This document shows positions 1 to 13,015 of a stretch of DNA of 64,000 bases, piece after piece (position 1 is the stretch's first letter; every line of letters starts with the position of its first letter). The DNA comes from Rallus limicola. Lineage: Eukaryota > Chordata > Aves > Gruiformes > Rallidae. A program made the position numbers and the translations under genes. The stretch is taken from positions 26,599,083 to 26,663,082 of the forward strand of contig JAKCOZ010000008.1 in the NCBI GenBank assembly GCA_022605955.1, given 5' to 3'. The notes under the pieces are model-generated. The model had not been told where the DNA came from. It did no database searches and worked only from the letters and a program-made list of their open reading frames with translations.

Positions 1-3000
1 TTGTTTCTTTGTTCACTAAACCCCTTGTTGACTAAATCATCTGGGACAAACACATAACTGATGCTTAAATCCCCAGACAAAAGCAAGCACAGATGCCTTT
101 TCTGCTTTGAAATATCCACGGGTCTTTCTCTGCCTAGCAAGAATCCATGCCCTGAATGGACTGGGGGAGGACAGAAAGGGACTTGCTGCCTGTGAGGCCT
201 GGTTAATATGCCTCTGACTGGCTGGCTTTGTGCCTTCGTTTTAGCTCCTCCTGAATGAGAATGGCCTGCTGGCAGGTAGCCTGAGGGCTAGCTATGGCTA
301 GCTATGAAAGGATGAGCTGGGAAACAGGAGCAGGAATAAAAGTAGAGGGTAGCAGATGAGAAGAGGAGAAACCATCCCCATTGACAAGCACTTTACTACT
401 GAGACCACATCTTTGTGTAGTGTAGCCAGTCTCTCTTTTTTGTCAGCTGCAGATCCCTACAGCACTCTCACCTTCTTGAAAGTCGCTCAGAGGGCTGTTT
501 GGGAGCTGGCCTTGCCTTGTCGATTATTTTCTCAGCTCCCTAAGCACCCCAAGGCTGAACCACAGGTTCTGTGTCTGAAGGCAAAGGGCTTTAGATGGGG
601 TGTGACAGTGGCATTGGCAGAACCATGATCGTTCATACAAGTTGCTGATGTGTTTTCCAGTTTGGGAAGCTCACAATTACTTCATTTGCATGAAGTAGGA
701 AGACTTTTCTGCTCTTTCTGACCAGCTGGTTGCTGCCAGACTCAGGTTTCTCAGATATTAGCCACAATTTTCAGGAGCTAAAATCTATTACAGTGTCAAA
801 GGTAAATGTTGTAAATCAGAAATAGCGTCCTCAAATGGTGCATATTCTACTTTACACAGCAAATAGCCTGCTTTCAGCTTCTGGAATTTGCTTCATAAGC
901 CCAGTCACTAATGCTAATTCTTTTGATTTATTTGCATGTTTTTAGTGTGAAGGTAAAAGTCAATGGCTTACAGAAGCTCAGACTGGTTTGCAAAATAGCC
1001 ACTTGGTTTTCCAGGTGGCTTCTAAACCTATATTTAGACGCTTCTCTCCTGTCTCACTGTGAAGCCATTAAGTATGTTCAGCAGCTGAGAATTATACTGA
1101 TATTTGGAAATAATAAAGGTAGAAGAAAGAATCCACTAAGAAGACGTAACTCATGGAAAGGTAACATGGAGAAACAGTGGTCATTCAGTGTTAAGCATGA
1201 AGTCTCACATGGGTTCTGGCTGATTTAAAAAAGAGAAAAGGAAGAAAAAATCATTAACTGAAAGGAATAAAACCAGAGGAAATAGGAATTGGATACTGTT
1301 CAGCTCCCCATGCGCACTGTGAGGGGAAGCAAAGTGAGCTCTGCCTGTGCTGGGCTGTCAGAGCCAGGGGCAGTGGGAAGCCATGGGCTAAGCTTGTTGT
1401 TGGTGTTGATTTATCTGATTGATGGAAAATCAGCACAGCAATAGTAGTGTTCATGGGAGCTGCCAAAGTACTACATTTCCCTCAGCAAAATCAAAGGGGT
1501 CTGAGTCCCTTGGTAGCTCAGGGGATACTTGTTCTTTGCTTGTGGCACAGAGCCCTGCAGAGGGTTTCTGTGCAGAGCCACAGTGCTCTTCCAGCTGCCA
1601 TATCTGTAGGGAAAGGGCTGTGTCCAGAGGGTGGGAAAAGTGTCACTGGTAAGTCTTCAGTCCTTCCTGCTTGTTGCTGTTGTGTTTTTTTAGTGTGAGG
1701 GGAGGTCTCAGGTATTTTATTTACAAGAAGTATTGCAGGGAGAACTTTCTGTGCTAATTGCCATGCTGTTTACTGCCAGAGAGATGCAGGGTTTATTACT
1801 TCATGCACTTTAAAACTGGCAGAGGGTGACAGGGTTTATGATTTAATTTCTAGCAAGTGTCTCTTTTGTTGGGGGTAGGTGAAATGTTACTATCATCTGT
1901 TCAAAGGTAGAGTGACAGTTTTGTACTAGAACTCAGCTTACTGCATCTCAGAAAAATGCTGATACAATCACACATGAGAACTGGATGAGATGAGACTCTT
2001 CTCTCCCTGTTTCTGCAGCGCGCAGTGGAAGCTGCTGATATTTGATGAGCAGTAACAAGCTGCCCTACTGTGACACCCCACCAACACCAACTGTTTATGC
2101 CAAGTCTGCTGAGCAACCAACATGCTGAAGAGGCAGAGTCATGTTTAGCACAATAAGATCCAGGGACTTGGCTATGTTGCAGTGTTAATTCCTGATATTG
2201 TTGTGGCTGATGAGAATTTATCTACAGTTTCATAGAGGCAGAAAAGCTCACTCCTCAAAAGAGGAGAGTTAGAAAGCAATTGTTTCTGCATGAGCTGATC
2301 CCATCAGTCTCCCCATGTGTTCAAATTCAGGATGCTAGGTTGGCCTTACCTCAGTGTTGCAAGTTTCATTCAAATACCCCTTATCCTCAGCAGCGATGTT
2401 GTTGATAACTGCTTCTGGAGAGTGCCTTGAAGATGCATTACTTGAATACCTGGTTTGCTTTGCCTCCCTCAACCTTTCTCCCCTGTGTGCTCTAGAAGCC
2501 TCCCTGATGTCTGCTGCACTCCAGCCCTGCCCCATCGTGGTGTGGTGCCTGTACCCCAGCCCTCAGCACAGGTTCCCTGGAGGGTCAGTTCTGGGGTCAG
2601 GGGCTTTGTCCTCACAGTTTCACACTTGGGCTCTGCTTGTTTCTTGCACAACTTTGCTGCACCTGCACAGGGGCACAGCACAGGCATTGCAGGTGACTGC
2701 AGATGATTCACAAGAATACAGTCGAGGTGGGATTGTTGTATGGGAACTCACCAGGCTCATAACGTTTTTCCTTTTGGCAATTTAAGAGCATAGGTTTCTT
2801 GCACTATGCTGAAAAAGCCCCTCTGGCATTTGTGAAGCCTAGTGTTCCCAGGCTGAAGCAAGGATAACTGAGAATTTATCCATGTGCATTCTTCAGAGGG
2901 AAGAGTGAGGGATCAACCTAAATGGGAACAGGTTTGCTGGCTACATTTAAGGTGTTTGTATAGGTCTGCTACAAAGTTGAAGTGGTGTACTTGGGGATGA

Positions 3001-6000
3001 AAGCACCATGTGCCCTGGAAACTGCAGCACCTGTCCATCTTTATAACAGCACATCACCCTTATCATCTGCATCACACACCTGTCAGAAAGGGCTTACCTG
3101 CCCTGGTGTCAGACTGGCTTGTCTTTGGGTCACTCTGGAGTAAAATGGGACATCTGCTTCAGAACTTCTCCCCACAGAGTTCTTTAACACTGTCCAGCTC
3201 TTTGTATCTTCCCATGAAGTCCCTGTACACTGTTGTCCCATCTCCCTCTATTTCCCTCCATATAGGGGTTACCCATCCTCTTCTACTTTCCTGTCAGTGC
3301 TCCATATGCTCTCTTACTCCACAAGAAAAGGCTCAGTATAGTCTCCATGCTCTCCCCTCCCAAAGCTGTGTCTTTGGTCAGTAGAGAGTGACAGACCTAG
3401 TCAAAGCTGACAAGCCAGACAGCCAGGTGGCAGGGCCCTATTGTCCCTGTAATGGTTGCAAAAACATCTACACAACTCTATATTCATCCCAGAGATCAGA
3501 GTCCCTTCACTGCAAGCCTAGGAAGAACAAACTGACAAATATCTGAGCTGGAAGTGGACTCCCCCTGCGAGGAGGCTGGTTACCACGTTAGAGGAGAGGC
3601 AAATTCTGGCTCATTAAATAGGAAAGGATCAACTCATCCCATGTCCTGGACTTTTTAAGCAAACACAGCAGGACAATAGGGTAACTGTGCCTTCCCTCCT
3701 CCCCAACCCCCCAAATAACCGGAATCCTTACTTCAGCAAGTGCCACACAGCACACAGCTATATGACTCGCTTTACAAGGCTTCTTGGTTTTAAAAGTGAC
3801 AAAAATCAGTGCCTGTAAAACTCCTGACTTTTTATTATCACCTTCAGAAAGTGGCACACCTCTTCATTGGACTGTTGGTGGCCTCAGACTACTTTTCTGC
3901 TCAAGAACTGTCTTTCCTAGGACATGTTGTAGGATGTAAGGGGATGGTCAGTCTCCCAGTTACCCTACCCGTGCAGTCTGTGAACTTTTAACAGTGCAGG
4001 TATAATGAATATATTTTACTATAGCAACTTTCTGTGTCCTGAGCACTGTTAGAAAGGCAAGGAGTGCTATTCTGAACACTTCTGCAAACCAGCTCTGTCC
4101 TCAACATACTCTCTTGCCTTAGGCTTTCTCAAGGGGGAGTGGAGTACTCCACTGTTTCTGTTGTTCCTCTTCTGACCAGCAGTTCTCTGTCCTTCAGCTC
4201 TGATGTGGCTTTACCTTTACCTAAACTGTGGGTGACCTGGTTTTCCTATTTTAGTCTTTTTATAGAGCCCCCTCCTTCCTGCCCCAATCCTTTCATGCTT
4301 TGGGGAACTGTGTTTTCTTCTCAAGTCCACACTTTCTTAATGCGTGGTCTGAGACTGTCTGGGGAAGAGCAGCTCTGTCTGCCCTGTGCTTGCCATCCAC
4401 CCATGGATCCCTTCTGAAGTGCTTGGGAGGGGAAAGCTGGCCCTGATTGAGGCATGGGGGCTGCTACTGTGAAGTCCATCTATGTGAGATGACATCTGAT
4501 TATAAGCACTCACCAGGTACAAAACTTGACAACACCTACCTGACACTGGAGTCAGACCAACCATTCTCTGTTTTTTTTAGTTTGTACCATCACCATTAGT
4601 GTCCCAAGGAGCTTCAGCTTGAAGCTTTGCATCTGTTCTATCATTTTAAGGGGTTATTATTTAATTTGTAGCAGCTTGGGTGAAAACAGATGTTGGGATT
4701 GGTCATCCAAGACCATCCAAGACTGGGAATACAGCTCTAGAGTCCTCACCCAAGTAAGACTCTCACTGAGTTTACTGTGTAGCTGGCATTTTCTGCTGGC
4801 CTACCTGTCCATCCTACTCTCTTGACCTAAAAACAGTTTCAGATAAATCAGTGGGTTATTTTTTTGTTTTAGAGTGGTATTGTGGCAAGCTAATGGTTGT
4901 GTGGAGACACTGTATTGTCCCAAAGGAAAAAGGCACTTTCATCTTTTAGTCCACACTTCGTTGTGGAAAAATAACTGAGTTTAAAAAAAAAAAGGGCTGT
5001 TTTTTTGCACAGATCATTCTGTTCCCAATTTGCATCACGGCCTATGAACTCTTCTCTTCTGGCACAGCTGAGGAGGCAGGGAGCTGCAACACAGCCTGGA
5101 AAGAAACAGCAAGAGGTAGAGGGGCAGGAACTTCTTAATCCGTGTAATTGCCAAGCCAGTATATCATGTTAGTACCTCCTAAATTCTCTAATTTGTTGGC
5201 CTCTTTAGATGTGTCTGATCGCTCTGCGTGACAGCAGAGAGAGGCAGAAACTGGTTTTAGGAGATTTTAAAGAAGCAAGAGTTGCAGAGGGCGTTACTAC
5301 ACTGTAGATATCAATCGGTAATCCCCAGGAACATGAAGATCATTAGCTCTGGGGATTTCACTGTAGTGTCACTGCAGAGGGTTTATACTGTTCAACACCA
5401 GAAATACACGCAGGTGGGGAAAACATAGTTCTTAGCCTCAGGAGCTCTCAGCCAGCTAAAGCCAAGCTAGCCAGGGATGGGACACGTGGTACTCTAGCAG
5501 AAGTGTTGGCATTGGCCTTGCTTTAACTTTATTAAAGAGGATCCTTTTCTGTGACAGACAGTTAGAGAAAAACCTCAGGAAACCCAAAGAGCGGAGGGTC
5601 ATTTTAAGTGCTGTTGTCTGCTCAAGTGCAGCAGAATAACCAGCTGGTGCTTCTGCCTGGCATTTTAGAGAAAGACTCTCCAGAGATTGTAGAACAAAGA
5701 CTAGATATGTATGTTTATATATAAGGGGAGGCAGAGAAGCCCCCAGCAAGGGAACAAGCCTCTTTTACCCCAGCAGAAATTACTGCACTGCAGCGTGTGA
5801 TGCAGGAACCCGTGGAGAAGTTGCCCAGCATCAGCACTACCAGTGTTCTTTGCTCTCTGTGGCAGGGTCCTCCAGTCCCTGGGTCTCCTTCCATGTTGGA
5901 AGACTCAGTAGAAGGGAGAGGGTGGCTATAGTGAAGTGTGCATGTGTTACGAGTGGGTGTCATTTTGCTTTCTGTCTTCTGAAATAAGATTCACACTGTT

Positions 6001-9000
6001 AACTTCAGTAAGAGGTGTCTTCTCAGAATCAGAAACATGCAGTAACTTTTTCTCCCCTCTCTTTCCCCTGCCTCCCTATTTTCACTATTTTCCCTTCAGA
6101 GTCTATATCCTCCCATTAACAAAGGAATAAAAATTCATTACCGCAGCTGTCTCACTGCTGCTCTGCTGCTCCGTGCTTAATATTCAAGCTGGAAAGCTGG
6201 TGTTTTTAACTCAAAACAGGAGAAGAATGACTTACACTGCAAATTTGGTAAAGTTTCTCTCTGCTTGTGCATGAAAACTGTCTCAGGTTTTGCAGTGGTC
6301 ATTTCTGCTCCTCATAACAAATCCTGAAGGGCTCAGCTCCTGAAGTTGTTGCTGAGTCACCAAACACCCATGGGAGATTTGGCTGAGATTTGGTCCAGTG
6401 GGTGAAAATGAAAGAGGGGAGAGTGATTGTGGAAGTAAAATACATCCTATGTGTGAAAACTGGGGTAGTTTTCATTTGCTTCCCATCAAATCGTACTTAC
6501 TTTGCCTATAGAGGCTGTCCCTGGCACTGTCTTGTTTTACTGAGGTTTCTTTGGTACCCAAATATCATTGAAACTGGGAACACAGGGCACAAATTTTGCA
6601 TCAAAATGTCAACATCACACTGTGGTTCAGCCACATAAACACCATTACACTTATGTGGTGTTTTCTGTGCAGCAGACATGCATCCCAAGCTGTACCACTG
6701 GGCAGGAAGATGGTATTGCGTCTGTGTCCACAATGGGATCTGGATCAGATCCCCAGGTCAACCACAACTTAGTTACCTTCAAACAGGGATTACATCTTTC
6801 TGTGACACAGGGCATTGAACATAATTTTTTTGTGCTAATGTAAGGACTTTTGGTTAGAAACTCCAAGAAGGAGAAGCCCTTAAGCTGTAGGATGTTGCTT
6901 TCTATGCAAGGAGTCCCTTAAAATGCATAGAGGAACCCATGCTAAGATGTTGTGCTCGCGTGGTGGGGTCGGCATAGCTGTGTTTGTTCTGTAGGGCAAA
7001 AGGAACACTGCAGCCAAGACACAGGCCACAGGTATCCCACTCTGGTGTCACTTAGCCTGGAACAGATGAAGCTGGGGCAGTGGGGGGTCGAGCCTTTTAA
7101 AATAATGCAGAAAACTTTGGGGAGTGTTCAGTGAAGACCTACATTAGTTTCTTCCACTGGTGCCCTGCAGCTTTTAATTAATCAGGTCCAATTATTCAAC
7201 CTATATCCATTTGAATAGTGGATAATACTGGAAGGAATTCACTTTCAATGGGATTTATGCCCCCCTTCCCTTAAGTCATTTTCAGATAAGAGATTATAGA
7301 TGTTATGAAGTCTGCACAGATCAGTGTGATCTGAGCAGCAATACTTCATCACTGTTAATGCTGAGATGTATTTATTCAGGGCAAAACTTGGAAATCAGGA
7401 GGAGAGGAAACAGTCTCTTAATTTGGCAGGAAAACAATCATTTATAATTATTTTGCCTTTAATTCAGAGAACAAACACAGCTGTTGTTTGAGGCTCCTAA
7501 TCTGATTACTGAAGTGCTAGCCTTTCAGGCCAGAATGAGCCAGGGGACAGGCTCTGCCCTGAGCCAAGAGAGAGCACGTCTCTTGTGCAAAAGAGACTTG
7601 GGTGAGGAAAGGACTGGATTTGCTTCCAGGTTGTGATTAGACCCATGTGCTTCAGCTTATTTCAAACATGCTACTTTTCACCTTCTATTTAATATATTCC
7701 TTGCTTGGCTCTCATACCCGAGGTGAACTGGGAACCAGTCAACTCTGGGTTTGTGCTTCTGAAGGAGTGTTGCTGATGTGCTGGGAAAGTTCCTAAAGTC
7801 TTTTCTCACCTTGCATCCTCCACCTTCTGCCTCCTCTCCCAACTGCCAAAACATCACACTTGCCAGTGACAGCAGAGGAGTCGAGGTAGTGCCCCATCCT
7901 GCACAGCCGATAGCAGTGTCTGGAAGGTCCAGGCAGGCTCAGGGCCCAGTAATGTGAAGGGCTGTAAGAAACAGCCCTGCTCATGGGCAGCCTTATGCTG
8001 TTCAGGGACAAGGTACTCTGGGAGGCAGCAAACATTGCTGTCTTACCTTGTCCCAGACTCCTCTTCCATCCTGTCTTTCTTGCAGTGATGAGCACATAAA
8101 AAGCTTTTGAGCACAGGAACCAGGGCACCAGAGCAACACTTTCTAGCTCTTAGAAACAAAAGAGCCACCAATTTAAAAACTGTAACCACCTTTCTGAAAT
8201 GGGGTGGCATTGTATTTCCTTTTATTCTCCTAATGGAAACATTAGTCACCGATCAGTTCAAATGAGTATCAATGTATAATCTGTTAATGTAGCTATATCC
8301 CATGGCAGCTGTCCGTTTCTGAGGATGGAAATACACCGGCTCTCATTCATCTGTCTAGGAAAGTTTTCTGGGATTCAGATGTTTTCTACTATCTCCCTTC
8401 CTCTGTAGAGGAAGAAGTGTCCTTGAGTGCCAGGGACAACTTGCAAGGAGCAGAGGTGATGAGCAGAAAATAGCGCAATGAAAAAAGACTATAGGGGACA
8501 AATAACAGCATATGTCCTGTTTGGCTGCAGGGGCCTTCTGTTTAAAGCAAACTCTAGGGTTTGGATGTTGTATTGTTCTACCTATGCAACCGGGTTGTTT
8601 TTTTCCTCTGTGCTTAGTCTTCAACAGCAGAGATCTCTCAGGTTTCAGAGTCTCTCTGTAATTAGAAAGAGCAGCTTAAATCCTGACTTCAAACGAGAAG
8701 CCACCAATCTGCTGTGTAAACAGAGAGATTGAGTGAGCTCCCGGGAGGGTCTTTAAAATATGTTCTCCTAAACCCCTGGGGGGCAGGAGCCAAATCGTAG
8801 AGGGGATGAAGCCCCTCATTGCTGCCAAGCAATCACACACATTGGGGACATTAAGGAGTGTGTGGAGGGAGCTGCCCGGTGCAGCTGCATAGCATGCAGG
8901 TGCTCTTAATTTCAAGAGCATGGCTGTACCTTCTTTAATGCCAGATTTCTGCTCTTCTGCAGCCTCCCAAGGCTGCATGACTTTAGTCTCCATCGGGAGG

Positions 9001-9864
9001 GAGGCCTAATTATTTTCTGCCTAGGTAGTTGAATTGCATAGTGCACGGTACCAACTTCTATCAGCTGCAGGGGAGAAGAAGGATGTTTGGAAAACACTCT
9101 GATACCTGATCTGACATCAGCTTTGCAAGGAAAAAGTTCTTTATGATGTTGGAGTAAATTTGAGCTGGCAACTGACATCTCAGCGGTTTGAGATACATAG
9201 CACTTCATACTGGGCTGGCACTGGGCTCCCTCTAGCTGGGCCTGCTTTCCTGTAGAGCCAGGTCTAAATCCTGACAATCTTTGTGCAACGTTTCGGGCAG
9301 CTGGCAAAAAGGCATGTGCACTCTAGGAGTTAGCTCTGGAAGGGCTTTGTAGGAGCTAGACATGCTGTATGGGACTGGATGAAATCTGAGTCCCGGAAAG
9401 CCTGTGACGCAGGGAGCTGTGGGCTGCTGAGCAGCTCTCAGAGACCTTGCTGTGGCACTCCTGGGCTCTGCCTGCACACTGGTGATGCTGCCCCTGGAAC
9501 CAGATGCAGAGATGGAAAATTAGGCACAGCTTTGTTTGAACTACACATTTCCAGTCATTCTGGAAATGAATTCTCATACCTGGACTGCTGGCTGGCAGTA
9601 TACCATGTGTAGACAGTTGGAAATGAAATGCAGTATTCTAGGGGGGAAAGTATCTAAAGGCACACAGTACTCAGTCATCTCATGGGCTGTGCAAGTGGAA
9701 AATCACAAGTGATACAAGAGAAGAAAGAGTTATGACTGCTCTCTTGGAGAAGAGCTCCCCAGAAACTGCAAAGAGTAGCAATAGGAGCAAGAAATGATGT
9801 GAGATTTGACCTGGATTAAATAAAGAAGGCTGGTTAGCCTGAAGAGGTCTTATGTGAAATGTAA

Positions 9865-9930
9865 GGCCAGATCTTTAACTGGTACACATCAGCATACTCT
9901 GTCGAGGTCAGCTGGCCCACAGTGATTTAA
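9865..9930. repeat. Old palindromic interspersed repeat
   Basis: GGCCAGATCTTTAACTGGTA, then CACATCAGCATACTCTGTCG, AGGTCAGCTGGCC and CACAGTGATTTAA. It follows GGCCAGATCCTCAACTGGTGTAAATCAGCATAG...GTCAATGGAGCTACACTGATTTA, the palindromic unit of an old amniote repeat. Reverse-complement arms are still visible (ATCAGCATA / CAGTGAT). Confidence 0.6.
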
Positions 9931-10257
9931 GGGAAGAGGGACTTCAAAACCTGTTACACTAAAGGGGATGGGAGTGTGATAGTTAACAGCAAATTGAATG
10001 TTGTGTGTGACTGCAGAGTGTTATGGTAGCAAGAGAAAGCAGCTAATGAGATTCTTATCTATGTATGAGAAAGCATCAGATCATGGCTGAGGGAGGCACC
10101 AGCTCCCATCAGTGCCTCTGATGAGATCTCAAGCAAAATACATTGTGTTTAGGTCTGGGCTGTATCACATCAGAAAGGTATAGATAAATCCGGGAGGATT
10201 CAGGGAGAGGCACTGAGATGTGCTGTAGGACTGGAGGGGCTGATTGGTGAAGAAAGG

Positions 10258-10283
10258 AAAAATAAATAAATAAATAAATAAAT
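10258..10283. repeat. (AAAT)6 microsatellite
   Basis: Six AAAT units plus two bases, intergenic. Confidence 0.95.
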
Positions 10284-11039
10284 GCAACAGACAAGAAGGA
10301 GCCAGAGAAAACAAGATTACATGTGTCCATGTGCTTGCCAGGTGTGAGTTCCACAAGGGAGGGGAATAACGTAATTGGCTGTAACCAGGAATAATGAGAT
10401 AAAATTATAAAACAGGATTGACACTAATATTAGGTCCTCCCCAGGGTACCACAAAGATGAATCTCCTCTGGGGAAAGGTGTTTTTGCTGGCATACCCAGC
10501 TGGAGAAAACATCCTTGACCCTGATGTCTTCCATGGTAATGAGCCCAGGTACCTGCTGCAGTAAGGTTTTGGGTTTCTCTGCTCTGTTTTTTACCTCTGT
10601 GTTATGATAGATATTGCTAGCCGTGCCCAGAGCACTTCTCTTCTTGCTCCACTTGTATCCTTAGCATGCAAGTTTGGGCTATGCTGAGAAGGGTCTTGCT
10701 TCACCTCATCTCTCCCCCTCTATTGAGAAGCAGTGGTGCTGGGAAAGGGTAGCAGTGGAGTGGGATGGGGGTAGGGGACTGCCATTAGCAGTCTGTTGGG
10801 AGAAAGTTGCCAGCAGTAGGGAAATAATGGTGTGTTGTGCATGTGATCCTTTGCCCTTTTGGCTGATGAAGGAGCCTCAATCAGTCTTGCCCCTCTGGGT
10901 AGGGGATGGGAGTGCACACTGGGCCCTCTGTTAATAGCTGGGAAGAAATTCAAGCAGTCAGCACCACCTCCTTCACAGGCAGCCCCTCAGTCAGTGGAAT
11001 AAGGCGTGAGTTTCTCGACTGTAATGAGCTTGTTTTTCC

Positions 11040-12070
11040 ATGAGATTGCTGTAATAAGCTCTTATGAACAAAGAGCTGCAGGATACAGAGTGAGTGGGTG
11101 ATAGAATGGCAGATGAAATTCCATGTTGATAAACGTAGAAGTAATGTGGGGAAAAACACTGATAAAGTGGATGTGAACGTACTTCAGCTATTACCACCCA
11201 GAAGGGAGATCTGGAGCCATCCTGGGGAGGAAAACTGTGCAGCATCAGTGAAACTGGAGGTGGGGGGAGGGAATGGTTGGGAAAGGAGCTGGCAGCAAAA
11301 CAGAAAACATCATTATACTGCTGTATAAATCCATGGTGCATATGTGTCTTGAATGCTGCATGCAGTCTTGGTCCCCCAGAGAGGATGTAGTGGAATGAGA
11401 AAAAGTGTGGCAGTGCTGGCAGGAGTCCTGCAGTGTGACAGGGGGTTCTGGCTGGGAGTGAGAGGCAGGGACAGGGCTGGGAGCAGCCACAGGGTGAAAT
11501 TTGAAAAGCCCTGGGTCAGGAATAACAAGCGTAGAGGCAACAGGTATGAAATGACTCCCTTGCCAAGGAAGACTAACCAGGCTCTTCAGCTTTGAAAGGT
11601 GGCAGCTGAGGGTGTTACACTAGAGATCCATCAAGTCATCATGTGAATGGAGACAGGAGTAAGGAATGATTGTTCACTATTTATCACAGCATGAAATCTA
11701 GGGGGCAGGAAACAAAGTTATGGGGCAGAAGTTTTAAGGGAAAGTGAAAAGAACTGCTTCTTCACCAATGCAGGGCCAAACCTGGAACTCATTGCCACAG
11801 GATTCAAGTCAATGACATAGATGAGTTCAAAGAGTTTGGAAAACTCATGAAAGCAAAATCAAAAAGGGCTGCTAAACTCAGGGATGCTTATGCAAGCTCT
11901 GGCTCAGGAAGTTTCTCTCCTCCAGATTGCAGGAAATTGGGAGACTCTCCATCCCATTTCTCTCCTGTGTTTTGCTCAAAGCTGCCACATCGACTACTGC
12001 CAGATAGGATGCAGAAGAAAATGGACTTGAAGTCCAAGCCATGTATGGCAGAAGCTCTGTTATGGGTCTA
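11040..12070 (+). mobile_element. Degraded CR1-like LINE, 3' part
   Basis: About 1 kb in the order of the CR1 3' region: ATGGCAGATGAAATTCCATG, TGATAAACGTAGAAGTAATG, TATAAATCCATGGTGCATAT, CTTGAATGCTGCATGCAGTC, AACTGCTTCTTCACCAATGC, GGAACTCATTGCCACAGGAT, and the 3' end GCCATGTATGGCAGAAGCTC with TATGGG. Each corresponds to a well-known CR1 block. The reading frame is destroyed and the 5' end is missing, as is usual for CR1. Confidence 0.8.
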
Positions 12071-12719
12071 GCTGTGGCTAGATCAGCACAGAGTCCATGT
12101 CCTCCAGGAACCAAGGCCACATTTAGCATATAATCTACTCATTCTTGTGACTAATGCTCTTTCATCACAGTCCTACTCCAGGGAAGGGTTAGCTGTTCAG
12201 GAGCATGTGAGATTAATTCCTAACAAAGAATTGTCCAACCGTTTCCTTTAGAGGAGCAGCCACAAGAAGATAGACCTTTGTTGTGCATCACTGACTGCTT
12301 TAGGTCATCCCCAGAGATGGATTTAAAGCAAAACCTCTTGAACCCTCTTGAACTTTGAGGAAACTCATTCCTGGATTTTCCATCTGGCTCAAAAGCTCCA
12401 CAAGGGACTGAGATTCAAACACCTCTGAACTGAGAAGTCTGGAGCCAGATCCACAGCTGTAGCTTGAGGCCATCCCAAGCTTTTCATGTCAGCTTTCTTT
12501 TGAGAGCACCGGCTCCCTTCCGCACAGCACAGCTGGGCCACAGGCCATGCAGCAGATAGAGCGAGAGGAATTCCTCTCACACAGAAAATTTACCTTCAGG
12601 TAAACTATGTTAAGAAGGCTTCATTATATCAGACAGCTGTTTACTCTGCTGCAGAGTGTGAGGAGGCCTTCTTTTCTGCTTTTCCAGGACTTTCATCTCC
12701 CCTCTCTTTCAGGAAGAGT

Positions 12720-13015
12720 AGGTGTAATAAGATTTAAAGCCCTGCCATGTAATTGTCATGAAGTTTATATCCCATGATTCCTGTTTGTGAGCAGAAATAA
12801 ATTAAGCACCTGGATAAGCCCTCTCTCTCTCCCCTCTCCCAAGCACCCAATGTGATGAGAAAACTGCTGAGAAACAACCACAATTAACGGGAGGGTCACA
12901 TTTAGTTCAGCACCATCGGCTGGTTAATTGGCTGATTCCATTACAGCTCCCCTTATCTGCGTGCCAACATAGCTTCTAACAAGCCGCTTGCTGGGTAATT
13001 AATCCTGTCCAGGGT
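12720..13015. other. Candidate conserved non-coding element
   Basis: Contains CACAATTAACGG, GGTTAATTGGCTGATTCC, CCTTATCTGC (GATA-like) and GGGTAATTAATCCTG in sequence free of open frames and repeats apart from a short CT run (12821-12839). It is a good candidate for an enhancer of a flanking developmental gene, but only by appearance. Confidence 0.35.

Larger units (their letters stand above)
1..11039. other. Intergenic, no gene recognised
   Basis: No supported exon, RNA gene or promoter. Short open frames are all under about 145 codons, on both strands, lack splice context and match no family I know. Contents: a 10-bp tandem duplication GCTAGCTATG at 287-306, the palindromic fragment at 9865, and an AAAT run at 10258. 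Confidence 0.7.

Noticed and set aside
5290..5395. Imperfect inverted repeat around CCCCAG / CTGGGG with ACTACACTGTA / CACTGTAGTG
   Set aside because: Arms are interrupted and uneven; could be chance, and no element is recognised.
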